A DNA stretch of 24,534 nt from Bacteroidetes bacterium UBA7692 (GTDB lineage Bacteria > Bacteroidota > Bacteroidia > Chitinophagales > LD1). This document shows, piece after piece, positions 8,871 to 16,959 of the stretch; within the stretch, counting starts at the first letter, position 1; each line of letters starts with the position of its first letter. The DNA is taken from positions 1 through 24,534 of the forward strand of contig DLGO01000161.1 of assembly GCA_002482725.1 (NCBI GenBank), given 5' to 3'. Below the pieces are notes generated by a model. That model had not been told where the DNA came from and searched no databases. It saw nothing but the letters and a program-made list of their open reading frames with translations. Made by a program: the position numbers and the translations under genes.

Positions 8871-10142
8871 TTATGCATATAGAGGATATGCTTTCATAAA
8901 CTCATTCACTTCACCTTTCACTTTGGTAGTAGCCGCCTCACTTTCCGGATTTGTAATAATATAGTCTATCCAATCGGCTATCTGCACCATATCCTTTTCT
9001 TTCATACCACGCGTAGTAACAGCAGGTGTACCTAAACGAATACCCGATGTAACAAATGGTGAACGGTCGTCAAATGGCACCATATTCTTATTGGCCGTGA
9101 TATCTGCACTTACTAATGCTCCCTCCGCCTGCTTGCCGGTGACATTTTTGTTATGCAGATCTATCAGCATCAGGTGATTATCTGTTCCTCCTGATATTAT
9201 TTTATAGTCTTTGGCCACAAGCGCAGCCGCCAGTGCTTGCGCATTTGCCTGTACCTGCTTCTGGTATTCTTTGAATCCCGGAGACAATGCTTCGCCAAAA
9301 GCCACCGCTTTGGCTGCAATTACATGTTCCAATGGGCCGCCTTGTGTACCCGGGAACACCGCTCCATCCAATACGGCACTCAAAGATTTCAATTCCCCCT
9401 TCAATGTTTTTTCGCCAAATGGGTTATCGAAATCCTTTCCAATCATAATAATACCGCCACGTGGGCCACGCAGTGTTTTATGTGTAGTAGAGGTAGCTAT
9501 GTGTACATGTGGGAATGGATTATTCAATAAGCCTGCAGCTATGATACCTGCCGGATGGGCGATATCTGCCAACAATATAGCACCAACCTCATCGGCTATG
9601 CTACGGAAACCTGCGTAATCCCATTCGCGACTATATGCCGAAGCGCCACAAATCATTAATTTTGGTTTTTCTGCCAAGGCAATATCCCGCACCTTGTTCA
9701 TATCTATACGGCCTGTTTCCTGCTCTACTCCATAAAACACAGGGCGGTATAGCTTGCCTGAAAAATTGACAGGAGAACCATGTGTAAGGTGCCCGCCATG
9801 TGCCAGATTGAAACCCATAATAGTATCACCAGGCTTAATACAAGCCAGCATTACCGCAGCATTGGCCTGCGCTCCTGAATGCGGCTGCACATTTGCCCAT
9901 ACCGCACCAAACAGTTCTTTCAGCCTGTCTATTGCCAACTGCTCTATCTGGTCCACAAATTCACAACCTGCGTAATACCTCTTTCCAGGTAAACCTTCAG
10001 CATATTTATTGGTAAGGCAACTGCCCATGGCTTCTATAACCTGAGCAGAAGTAAAATTTTCGGAAGCGATTAACTCTATGCCTTCGCGCTGGCGATGCAG
10101 TTCTTTTTGTATCAGGTCAAAGACCAAGGTATCTTTTTGCAT
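8871..10142 (-). CDS. glyA: Serine hydroxymethyltransferase
   Basis: PLP enzyme that converts serine and tetrahydrofolate to glycine and 5,10-methylene-tetrahydrofolate, the main one-carbon source. The 423 residues match the usual bacterial length. Visible motifs: ELIASENF (23-30), HSGAQAN (88-94), the PLP-contacting DIAHPAG with Asp193 and His196, and STTHKTLRGPRGG (218-230) containing the Schiff-base Lys222. The start at 10142 gives MQKDTLVFDLI, a normal SHMT N terminus. It appears monocistronic, with a terminator downstream and a divergent M43 protease gene upstream. Confidence 0.98.
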   Translation of the reverse strand: MQKDTLVFDLIQKELHRQREGIELIASENFTSAQVIEAMGSCLTNKYAEGLPGKRYYAGCEFVDQIEQLAIDRLKELFGAVWANVQPHSGAQANAAVMLACIKPGDTIMGFNLAHGGHLTHGSPVNFSGKLYRPVFYGVEQETGRIDMNKVRDIALAEKPKLMICGASAYSREWDYAGFRSIADEVGAILLADIAHPAGIIAAGLLNNPFPHVHIATSTTHKTLRGPRGGIIMIGKDFDNPFGEKTLKGELKSLSAVLDGAVFPGTQGGPLEHVIAAKAVAFGEALSPGFKEYQKQVQANAQALAAALVAKDYKIISGGTDNHLMLIDLHNKNVTGKQAEGALVSADITANKNMVPFDDRSPFVTSGIRLGTPAVTTRGMKEKDMVQIADWIDYIITNPESEAATTKVKGEVNEFMKAYPLYA

Positions 10143-10234
10143 GGGTGCGAAGATAGCAGCATAGCATAGGCTATTACCAAAAAAAACACCTGCAAGAAAT
10201 CAACAGAACGATATTTGCAATACTGAAATTATTA

Positions 10235-10242
10235 CAAATTTA
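10235..10242 (-). promoter_or_regulatory. Candidate -7 element for glyA
   Basis: On the minus strand it reads TAAATTTG, an exact TAnnTTTG match. A TGTG lies 19 nt upstream where TTTG is expected for the -33 element. The resulting leader would be about 90 nt. A second, imperfect element (TATCTTCG) sits just 5 nt before the glyA ATG. Confidence 0.4.
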
Positions 10243-10426
10243 TATATCATTATAGTTCTTACACATTTCTTAACCTCTTTTATCCCCACCCAGCTAAATA
10301 TATAAAACAATGCAAACCATTCTTTATCAGTATATTAACCCCATATTAAGCAACAATGGATATTATGATTTGTAATTATACTGTCATTATTTGTGCAAAC
10401 ATATTTACAAGCAACAAATGGTTTAT

Positions 10427-10434
10427 TACTTTTG
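10427..10434 (+). promoter_or_regulatory. Candidate -7 element for the M43 protease gene; decides its start
   Basis: TACTTTTG is an exact match to the Bacteroidota TAnnTTTG consensus, with TTTA 19 nt upstream as a weak -33. Transcription would start around 10439-10443, so the ATG at 10356 would lie outside the transcript and the one at 10443 would be at its very tip. This supports translation from 10494. Confidence 0.5.
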
Positions 10435-10493
10435 AGGTTATAATGAAACAGCTATACTATCAGTTTTATTCTTTTTTAAAACAAACTTTATTT

Positions 10494-12623
10494 ATGAAAA
10501 GTCGGGTGCTCTCAGCGGTATTCCTATGCCAGTTGGTCTTTATCAGTTTTAATATTTATGCTCAATCGGCCATGACTTGTGGATTTGACGACGCAAGAAA
10601 AAAAGCCATAGCCGAAAATCCTGATATCCTGATAAGGGAGAGAATGCAGGAAGATTATATCAAGGAGTTCGAAAGAAATTACCGAAAAGGCTCACGTGGA
10701 GCGCGTGAGGATAAAATTATAATACCCATTGTGTTTCACATAGTACATCAGGGTGGGCCGGAAAACATAAGTGATGCGCAGATATATGACCAGATGCGCA
10801 TATTGAATGAGGATTACAATAAGCTTAATAAAGATACAAATATTGTTGTTTCTGCTTTTGACAGCCTTGTTGCAAATGTCGGAATAGAGTTCCGCCTTGC
10901 AAAAATTGATCCGAACGGAAATTGCACAAATGGTATTGATAGAATATATTCTGTACAGACCTACCAAGGCAATGACTATTCTAAATTAAACATGTGGCCC
11001 CGCAGCAAATACCTGAACGTATGGGTAGTAAAAACCATGGAAAACGGCGTAGCCGGTTACGCTTACATACCATCTACAGTAGCTATTGAAAACGCTAACA
11101 GACCAATGGACGGTATTATCATACTTCAGCAATATATAGGAAGTATACAAACCGCTAATGCTACAAGATCAAGAGCCCTTACCCATGAAATAGGCCACTA
11201 CCTGAACCTGTACCACCCATGGGGTAGCGACAATGAGCCTGGTGTAGCCTGTGGTGATGACCTTGTAAAGGATACTCCTACTACAAAAGGTTCTACTACA
11301 TGTAATCTTAATCTTTCTGATTGCTTGCCAGGAACAATAGAAAACGTACAGAATTTTATGGATTATTCTTATTGCTCTGTAATGTTTACAGAAGGCCAGA
11401 AAATCAGGATGCTAGCAGCGGTAAATGATACTACGGCAAGACGCAGTACGCTTATTAGCCAAGCCAATTTGGCAGCAGTCGGTGTGCTCGATTCATTCAC
11501 CAGTCCATGTCCTCCTAAAGCTGCCTTCTCTGCAAACAAGTCGTTTGCTTGTTTGGGTACTAAGATTAGATTTACAGACAACTCCTATAATGGTGAAGTA
11601 GATGCACGTGAGTGGACGATCAGCAATGCGGTGCAAACAGTACTGACTGATCCTGTTATCGACGTTGATTTTATACAACCAGGCTGGCAAACAGTATCCC
11701 TAAAAGTATTGAATGCTTTCGGCGAAAGTATAGCTACAGATACTATGGCAGTGTACATTTCCGAGGCACCGACTGTATATACCGCACCTTATTCTGAGGA
11801 CTTTGAAGATGAGGCAAGATTTAAAGCTGATTGGACAATACTTAATCCTGAACGTAACAGAAACCAATTCAGCCGCACAAGTGATGCATCGGCAAGTGGC
11901 AATTCAAGTGTATTAGTAAATAATTATTATTCATTGCAAGATGCTGACATAGATGAACTTATATCACCTCCAATTGATATAAGCGGATTAACCAATAATG
12001 ATCTGACTTTAACTTTCGACTATTCACTAGCTACCAAAAACACAGATTTCTCTATAGATCTAATGGACTCTATAGTTGTGTATGGTTCTATGAACTGTGG
12101 TACACAATGGTATCAAGTATATAATAATGGAAAAACGAGTTTGGTAAATGGTGGGTACAAAGCAGGGTATTATGTTCCAAACGGACCTTATGAAGTATAC
12201 TGGAAAAAATTAAAAGGTACTATCCCATCAACTATCCGTGCCGGTAAAGAGGTTCGCTTTAAATTCCAGGTTTTCAGCACTACAAAGGGCAACAATTTCT
12301 ATATTGATAATATTAATATAGGCAATGCAATTGTTGAAACGGGAATATTGGATAAGACAAGCGTATCTAATATCAGCATCTACCCTAATCCAACTACCAA
12401 AGAAAGCATGGTTGATATAGAACTTAAAGAAGCTACAAATGTATCAGTTACATTGTATGATATAACCGGCAGCATGGTAACTTCTTTAGTAAAAGATCAG
12501 TTGCTAAATCAAGGTTCCAATATGGTTCGTATAGATGATAATGCAACGCCTTCCAAAGGAATTTATATGGTAGGAATCAAATCAAATGGAGTAGAAGTTT
12601 TCAGAAAGCTTGTAAAACAATAG
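10494..12623 (+). CDS. Secreted M43-family zinc metalloprotease with PKD-like domain and T9SS type A sorting domain
   Basis: Pappalysin-type (M43) endopeptidase predicted to be exported and released or surface-attached through the type IX system. Numbered from 10494 (709 residues): signal peptide 1-23 ending in IYA|Q; protease domain to about 320 with zinc motif HEIGHYLNLYH (231-241; His231, His235, His241, Glu232) and Met-turn NFMDYS (Met289); a PKD-like beta domain from CPPKAAF (about 340-425); a jelly-roll-like region (about 430-620); and a C-terminal Por secretion tail beginning ISIYPNPTT (about 628-709). In-frame upstream ATGs occur at 10443 and 10356; 10494 is chosen because it places the signal peptide at the N terminus and fits the promoter. 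All zinc ligands are present, so it should be active. The terminator downstream makes it monocistronic. Confidence 0.92.
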   Translation: MKSRVLSAVFLCQLVFISFNIYAQSAMTCGFDDARKKAIAENPDILIRERMQEDYIKEFERNYRKGSRGAREDKIIIPIVFHIVHQGGPENISDAQIYDQMRILNEDYNKLNKDTNIVVSAFDSLVANVGIEFRLAKIDPNGNCTNGIDRIYSVQTYQGNDYSKLNMWPRSKYLNVWVVKTMENGVAGYAYIPSTVAIENANRPMDGIIILQQYIGSIQTANATRSRALTHEIGHYLNLYHPWGSDNEPGVACGDDLVKDTPTTKGSTTCNLNLSDCLPGTIENVQNFMDYSYCSVMFTEGQKIRMLAAVNDTTARRSTLISQANLAAVGVLDSFTSPCPPKAAFSANKSFACLGTKIRFTDNSYNGEVDAREWTISNAVQTVLTDPVIDVDFIQPGWQTVSLKVLNAFGESIATDTMAVYISEAPTVYTAPYSEDFEDEARFKADWTILNPERNRNQFSRTSDASASGNSSVLVNNYYSLQDADIDELISPPIDISGLTNNDLTLTFDYSLATKNTDFSIDLMDSIVVYGSMNCGTQWYQVYNNGKTSLVNGGYKAGYYVPNGPYEVYWKKLKGTIPSTIRAGKEVRFKFQVFSTTKGNNFYIDNINIGNAIVETGILDKTSVSNISIYPNPTTKESMVDIELKEATNVSVTLYDITGSMVTSLVKDQLLNQGSNMVRIDDNATPSKGIYMVGIKSNGVEVFRKLVKQ

Positions 12624-12644
12624 ATTTTTCTATTCTCTAAAACT

Positions 12645-12676
12645 AAAAAGCCGCCTTGAGTACAAGGCGGCTTTTT
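12645..12676 (+). terminator. Terminator after the M43 protease gene
   Basis: A perfect 14-bp GC-rich stem (12645-12658 with 12663-12676) has a 4-nt loop and ends in CTTTTTAATTT. It lies 21 bp after the stop codon. Confidence 0.93.
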
Positions 12677-12730
12677 AATTTACAAAAGATTGACCTAAGC
12701 TAAACGAGAAAACATAGAATAGTAAAAAGT

Positions 12731-12738
12731 TACCTTTG
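12731..12738 (+). promoter_or_regulatory. Candidate -7 element for the NAD(P)HX repair gene
   Basis: TACCTTTG is an exact TAnnTTTG match, 18 nt before the ATG at 12757. No good -33 TTG is visible at the usual distance. Position right after a terminator supports a promoter here. Confidence 0.45.
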
Positions 12739-12756
12739 AAACATAAATAGGATTAT

Positions 12757-14271
12757 ATGCCGGAACCATTAAAAATTTTCAATTCAGACCAAATTAAAGC
12801 CGCATATATTGATACCAAAAAGCATGGACAAGTGGCACCTGCAGACGTCATGGAAAAGGCAGCAATATCATGCACCACGTGGATTAAAAGTCATTTTAGC
12901 AACCAACATGCGTTTAAATTCTTTTGTGGAATGAGTGATAAAGGAAGTGTTGGGCTGGCAATGGCCCGACATCTATCCACTGAAGGATATGATACAGATA
13001 TATACGTGATCAAGAATTCAGATGAAATTTCTGAAAATTTCAAGACCAATTTAAGCCGCTTACTTCCAAAAAGCATAACGGATGTTACAAACGGTTCACA
13101 ATTGCCGGCAATCGCTCCGCATGAGATCATAATTGATGCAATCTGGGATACGGTATTAGATAGAGAAGTAACAGGTTTAGCAGCTGAATGCATAACCTGT
13201 ATAAACACAGGAGAAGGTATAGTTATATCTATAGATATTCCATCCGGACTAAATACAGATAAACACACAAAGCCCAGCCTGCCGGTAATAAATGCAGATT
13301 ATACATTGACATTTCAATTTCCAAAGGTTGCGTTTCTTTTTGCAGAAAATGCAATTCGCACCGGCAAATGGGATGTATTAGATATTGGAGTAGGCCAAAA
13401 ATATATCGCCGGACAAGGTTGTAAAAAATATTATATCACAAAAGAGTTTGCAGCCAGCCTGCTGAAAGAAAAACAAAGATTTGCACACAAAGGAACTTTC
13501 GGGCATGCGCTACTGATGGCAGGCAGCTATGGACAAATGGGTGCCGCAATACTTGCAGCAAAGGCCTGCCTGCGAAGTGGTGTGGGATTGTTGAGCATAC
13601 ATACACCTGAATGCGGCTATAATATAGTTCAGGCATCAGTAATAGAAGCCCTGGCAGATATGGATAGTGGTGAAAAATACCTGCAAGATGAAGTAAAAAC
13701 AGTAAAATATGATAGCATAGGGATAGGCCCTGGTATAGGAACTAAAGTGGAGACACAGATAGTTGTAGAAAAACTATTAAAATCAGACAAACCACTTGTA
13801 ATTGATGCAGATGCACTAAACATAATGGGTATGGATAAAGCCCGTCTGAAACTACTGCCAGAGAATTGTATCCTAACACCACATCCTAAAGAATTTAAAC
13901 GAATTACACGCGCTTGCAACAATGATTTTGAAAGGCACGAATTACAGCTTAATTTTTCTAAAGAGCATAAAGTATATGTGGTACTAAAGGGGGCTCATAC
14001 ATGTATAACCACACCGTCAGGAGAAGCCTATTTTAACTCAACAGGCAACCCCGGCATGGCCAAAGGAGGAAGCGGTGATATACTTACAGGAATTTTAACC
14101 GGCCTGCTTGCTCAAGGCTATGAACCTTTACATGCATGCATTCTTGGAGTTTATATTCATGGATTAGCAGGAGATATAACTGCAAAACATATTGGTGAAA
14201 CTGCAATGAAATCAGGAGATATAATTGATTTTTTGAGTGATGCCCAAATTCAAATTGAGAAAAAATCATAA
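12757..14271 (+). CDS. nnrD: Bifunctional NAD(P)HX repair protein (epimerase NnrE-like + ADP/ATP-dependent dehydratase NnrD), epimerase motif degenerate
   Basis: Fusion of YjeF_N (about 1-220) and NnrD/carbohydrate-kinase-like (about 228-504), the usual bacterial architecture, which repairs hydrated NADH and NADPH. The dehydratase half looks intact: HKGTFGHALLMAGSYGQMGA (244-263), IGPGIGT (323-329), LTPHPKEF (373-380) and NPGMAKGGSGDILTG (431-445), which holds the nucleotide-binding glycines and catalytic Asp441. The epimerase half is eroded: the family motif CGxGNNGGDGL reads CGMSDKGSVGL (57-67), losing the Asn-Asn-Gly-Gly-Asp core, and the usual DALFGTGL reads DAIWDTVL (127-134). SIDIPSGL (158-165) remains. 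So dehydration is probably retained, while epimerase activity is doubtful (inference). The reading frame is full length with no frameshift. Confidence 0.93.
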   Translation: MPEPLKIFNSDQIKAAYIDTKKHGQVAPADVMEKAAISCTTWIKSHFSNQHAFKFFCGMSDKGSVGLAMARHLSTEGYDTDIYVIKNSDEISENFKTNLSRLLPKSITDVTNGSQLPAIAPHEIIIDAIWDTVLDREVTGLAAECITCINTGEGIVISIDIPSGLNTDKHTKPSLPVINADYTLTFQFPKVAFLFAENAIRTGKWDVLDIGVGQKYIAGQGCKKYYITKEFAASLLKEKQRFAHKGTFGHALLMAGSYGQMGAAILAAKACLRSGVGLLSIHTPECGYNIVQASVIEALADMDSGEKYLQDEVKTVKYDSIGIGPGIGTKVETQIVVEKLLKSDKPLVIDADALNIMGMDKARLKLLPENCILTPHPKEFKRITRACNNDFERHELQLNFSKEHKVYVVLKGAHTCITTPSGEAYFNSTGNPGMAKGGSGDILTGILTGLLAQGYEPLHACILGVYIHGLAGDITAKHIGETAMKSGDIIDFLSDAQIQIEKKS

Positions 14272-14322
14272 TAAGTATTTATACCTTTTTATTAAGCTAA
14301 AATACTTGCCGAATCCTGTTTC

Positions 14323-14352
14323 TTAAGTACATCTGACCATCTTTAAGTACAT
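14323..14352. repeat. 20-bp-period direct repeat upstream of the signalling operon
   Basis: TTAAGTACAT occurs at 14323-14332 and again at 14343-14352, so the two copies are on the same helical face. They lie 100-130 bp before the first gene of the kinase operon. A tandem operator is possible, but the bound protein is unknown. Confidence 0.4.
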
Positions 14353-14451
14353 GGATGTGGATAGGGTAATTATAACCTGCTTTTTATTATCGCCCCTGTT
14401 ATTGTTCTTTACTACTGTTAATTTTTTAATTCATTATTAAACACATAACAT

Positions 14452-14772
14452 ATGCCGGTTTATTCAACAACAACAGGAGAATTTCTTACTCAAGAAGAAG
14501 CAGCAGCAATGACATTGGAATACCGCACCAAATACCCGAATAAAGTGCGTGCCCATTATCTGGGAAAAGAAAAATTGCAACAGGTGATGGATCAGACTGA
14601 TGTTACAGGTCTGCGTATTTATTATGGTATAGATAGCGAAGGAAAACAACAAGCATTAGTAGTAGGCACAAAGTCCAACGGAAATGATGTACTTGGTTTG
14701 ATATTAGACCGAGGCTTATCTTGTCCCACTGCATGCAGCACTCCTAATGTACTAAACACTGAGCAAGATTGA
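14452..14772 (+). CDS. Small conserved-looking protein of unknown function, first gene of the signalling operon
   Basis: 106 residues, no signal peptide and no membrane segment. It starts MPVYSTTTGEFLTQEEAA, has a central LRIYYGIDSEGKQQALVVG strand-rich stretch (about 54-72) and ends with a Cys-containing SCPTACSTPN tail (Cys92 and Cys96, about). Proteins of this layout (YYGID...G, then CPxxCS..N) are familiar to me from Bacteroidota genomes as unannotated small proteins, but I cannot assign a function. Its stop codon overlaps the next start (TTGA at 14769-14772), so it is translationally coupled to the membrane protein and kinase. A cytoplasmic accessory or sensory role for the two-component system is an inference from position only. 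Confidence 0.85.
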   Translation: MPVYSTTTGEFLTQEEAAAMTLEYRTKYPNKVRAHYLGKEKLQQVMDQTDVTGLRIYYGIDSEGKQQALVVGTKSNGNDVLGLILDRGLSCPTACSTPNVLNTEQD

Positions 14773-15422
14773 CCTTAACCTATTTTTATCTCCTTACTTC
14801 CATTACGGTAATTATACCGTTTATAGCAGCCCTGATGAACCCAGGGCTGCTATATAAAAAGAACCACTGGTTATTTCTTTACCTTACCATAACAGTCGCT
14901 ACAGAGTCCATTTGCCTTCCTCTATTCCTTTTGGAAAAAAATAATCTGTGGATTTACTCATTGTATACAGTACTGGAATTTCCCTTGCTGGCATTGGCTA
15001 TGGTAAGCGGATTCAAAAACTATAGAAAGTATTTAATAGTTATCACTGTTTTTACCCTTCTATTAAGCGCTGTTGCAATACTTGACGAAGTTAAATACAT
15101 GGATGGCAACAAGATAAATGCACTGTCTACGGCATCAGAACTATTACTTCTTATGGGTACTGCATTATACACGTTCTATCAGATTATGGAGAATAAAGAG
15201 GACCTGTATATTCAAAAATCACCAAAATTCTGGTTGGCAGCCGGAGTATTAATATACTCTGCCGGGAGCTTTTTCTTTTTTTTATCCAATCACTATTATT
15301 CCCTTGCAAATCTACCTACACCACGAGAATATGGAATTTTGCATTCTTCGTTTAATTTCATTTTTCAGATTATACTCACCAAATCAGTACTATGCTATCT
15401 GAACATGAGACAGGCTGGATAA
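14769..15422 (+). CDS. Multi-pass (about 7 TM) membrane protein of unknown function linked to a two-component system
   Basis: 217 residues, almost entirely hydrophobic. Likely helices: about 3-22, 34-55, 60-81, 86-106, 120-142, 157-180 and 192-213, with short loops and a basic C-terminal end. No enzymatic motif is recognised. The start is TTG at 14769 inside TTGA, overlapping the preceding stop by 4 bp; the first ATG is internal (at 14835) and would cut off the first helix. The 3' end overlaps the kinase gene by 31 bp. Position suggests it is the membrane sensing partner of the kinase, whose own sensor part is only a single helix. That is inference; it could also be a transport or structural protein. 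Confidence 0.82.
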   Translation: MTLTYFYLLTSITVIIPFIAALMNPGLLYKKNHWLFLYLTITVATESICLPLFLLEKNNLWIYSLYTVLEFPLLALAMVSGFKNYRKYLIVITVFTLLLSAVAILDEVKYMDGNKINALSTASELLLLMGTALYTFYQIMENKEDLYIQKSPKFWLAAGVLIYSAGSFFFFLSNHYYSLANLPTPREYGILHSSFNFIFQIILTKSVLCYLNMRQAG

Positions 15423-16186
15423 TCCTGGTCTACGGATCGGCGATAGCTTTACTATTCATTGTTTTTATACTGCTCTTTTTGTTTAACTACCAGCGGAAAA
15501 TGCTGCTTCACCAGCAAGATTTGCATGCCAAAGATGAAGACATGAAATTGGCACAACTGGATGCTGCCATGCAGGCACAGGAGCGTGAGCAGAAAAGAAT
15601 AGCAAGTGAACTGCATGATGGCATAGGAGCCGAACTGTCGGCAGTAAAACTAATGCTGCGCAACGTAGGCTTCAAAACCCAAAAGGAAAAAGAAGTACAT
15701 AGTGATTTGATGGAGTTAGTAGACATATTGGACAATACAATAGAGCAAGTAAGATCCATATCGCATAGCTTGATTCCGCGGGTGCTTGAAGACCTAGGGC
15801 TGGTAAACGCATTGCAGGAAATGTGCAACAGGATAAATAAAGCACAACCAAAACTGATTAGCATATACATGCAGGGAAATGCCGTTCTGGAAATACCATC
15901 GGAAAAACAGCTCTTGTTATACCGTATGGTACAAGAAATGGTACAGAATGCCATAAAACATGCAAAGCCTAAGTCATTGCGGATTTTAATGCAATTTAGC
16001 GATCAAGAGTTTGTTATAAGCGTAACAGACGATGGAAAAGGATTTGATATTAATGACCCCAACTTCAAACATGGAGTTGGATTAAAAAACATAGAAAGCA
16101 GAGCCCTATTATTGCCCGCTATTTTTACATTTGAATCTGAAACAGGCAAGGGGACCAGAGCGTGTATCGCTTACAAACTGAATTAA
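15392..16186 (+). CDS. Sensor histidine kinase, NarL/DesK type (HisKA_3 + HATPase_c)
   Basis: 264 residues. One N-terminal membrane helix (about 9-31), a coiled-coil-like stretch (about 36-68), dimerisation/phosphoacceptor domain with ELHDGIGAELSAVK (73-86; phospho-His75), and an ATPase domain with N box NAIKHA (186-191), G1 DDGKGFD (213-219) and G2 GVGLKNIESRA (228-238). There is no periplasmic or PAS sensor domain. It should autophosphorylate on His75 and phosphorylate the response regulator encoded immediately after it. The start at 15392 overlaps the preceding membrane-protein gene by 31 bp, which makes tight co-expression likely; an ATG at 15500 also exists but would remove the membrane helix. 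Confidence 0.95.
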   Translation: MLSEHETGWIILVYGSAIALLFIVFILLFLFNYQRKMLLHQQDLHAKDEDMKLAQLDAAMQAQEREQKRIASELHDGIGAELSAVKLMLRNVGFKTQKEKEVHSDLMELVDILDNTIEQVRSISHSLIPRVLEDLGLVNALQEMCNRINKAQPKLISIYMQGNAVLEIPSEKQLLLYRMVQEMVQNAIKHAKPKSLRILMQFSDQEFVISVTDDGKGFDINDPNFKHGVGLKNIESRALLLPAIFTFESETGKGTRACIAYKLN

Positions 16187-16846
16187 ATGAACACACCTAT
16201 TAAAATAGTTATTGCTGATGACCATAGCCTTTTCAGAAAAGGATTAACATCCATATTGGCAAACTTTGCACATATAGAAATATTGGGAGAAGCAGATAAT
16301 GGAGATGATGTTCTGAAGCTGGTTAAAAGCACCAACCCGGATATTATACTATTAGATCTGGTAATGCCAAATAGCAATGGATTTGAAACAGTAGAAAAAA
16401 TAAAAAATGATTTCGAGAATACCCGTATCATCATACTGTCGATGTATGACAGCGAAACACACATCATAAAAGCAGTAGAAGCCGGAGCCTGCGGCTACTT
16501 AAATAAAAACGCAAGTCCCGAGGAGATTTTACTCGCACTGGAAAGTGTTCATAAAAACGGATTTTATTTTAATGACCGCACCAATAAGGTAATGTTGAAA
16601 CGTATGTATCAACGAAAAAAGTTATCGCCGACTTTTGTGGGTGATGCGATTGACCTTAACAAGAATGAAATAGCAGTAATAAAAGGGATAAGCGAAGAGC
16701 TGACAAGTACTGAAATTGGAAGCAGGCTTTTTCTTAGTGCCAGAACAATAGATGGAATAAGATTGCAGCTAATGCAAAAAACAGGAGTAAAAAACTCTAT
16801 CGGTCTGGTGTTATATGCCATACGCAATGGCATATTAGAAGTCTAA
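16187..16846 (+). CDS. NarL/FixJ-family response regulator
   Basis: 219 residues: receiver domain (about 5-120) with acidic pocket Asp11/Asp12, phosphoacceptor Asp57 in LLDLVMP, Ser85 and Lys107; then a LuxR-type helix-turn-helix (about 155-215) with EIGSRLFLSARTIDGIRLQLMQKTG. The usual TVEGHR of the recognition helix reads TIDGIR here. It is a DNA-binding transcriptional regulator, activated by the preceding kinase. Its ATG follows the kinase stop TAA with no gap. Targets cannot be read from the sequence; the 20-bp-period repeat at 14323-14352 is one autoregulation candidate. Confidence 0.95.
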   Translation: MNTPIKIVIADDHSLFRKGLTSILANFAHIEILGEADNGDDVLKLVKSTNPDIILLDLVMPNSNGFETVEKIKNDFENTRIIILSMYDSETHIIKAVEAGACGYLNKNASPEEILLALESVHKNGFYFNDRTNKVMLKRMYQRKKLSPTFVGDAIDLNKNEIAVIKGISEELTSTEIGSRLFLSARTIDGIRLQLMQKTGVKNSIGLVLYAIRNGILEV

Positions 16847-16912
16847 CCCACATCACAAACCAACTAATCATAATAAGTAAAATTACCTATCTAATTTCAG
16901 GCAATTGTACGC

Positions 16913-16943
16913 TTGCCACCCAGCAGTTCTGCGCGCTATTTTG
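16913..16943 (+). promoter_or_regulatory. Weak promoter candidate for the 214-residue protein gene
   Basis: TTG at 16913-16915 and TATTTTG at 16937-16943 are 21 nt apart, a spacing allowed for Bacteroidota promoters. The -7 element lacks one base of TAnnTTTG. No terminator separates this gene from the response regulator, so co-transcription is also possible. Confidence 0.25.
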
Positions 16944-16959
16944 CAAACAATTAAATAGC

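Larger units (their letters stand above)
10143..10493. other. Divergent intergenic region between glyA and the M43 protease gene
   Basis: AT-rich stretch of about 350 bp with no convincing gene. It contains -7-type promoter elements for both flanking genes. An in-frame extension of the protease gene up to 10356 exists but has no signal-peptide-like sequence of its own and is interpreted as leader. Confidence 0.6.

Noticed and set aside
10356..10493. In-frame 46-codon extension of the M43 protease gene
   Set aside because: The signal peptide would then be internal, and an exact -7 element at 10427-10434 lies inside the extension. ATGs at 10356 and 10443 remain formal alternatives.
14273..14307. 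Terminator after the NAD(P)HX repair gene (AAGTATTT with AAATACTT)
   Set aside because: Only 8 A/T-rich pairs, a loop of about 19 nt and no following T run.
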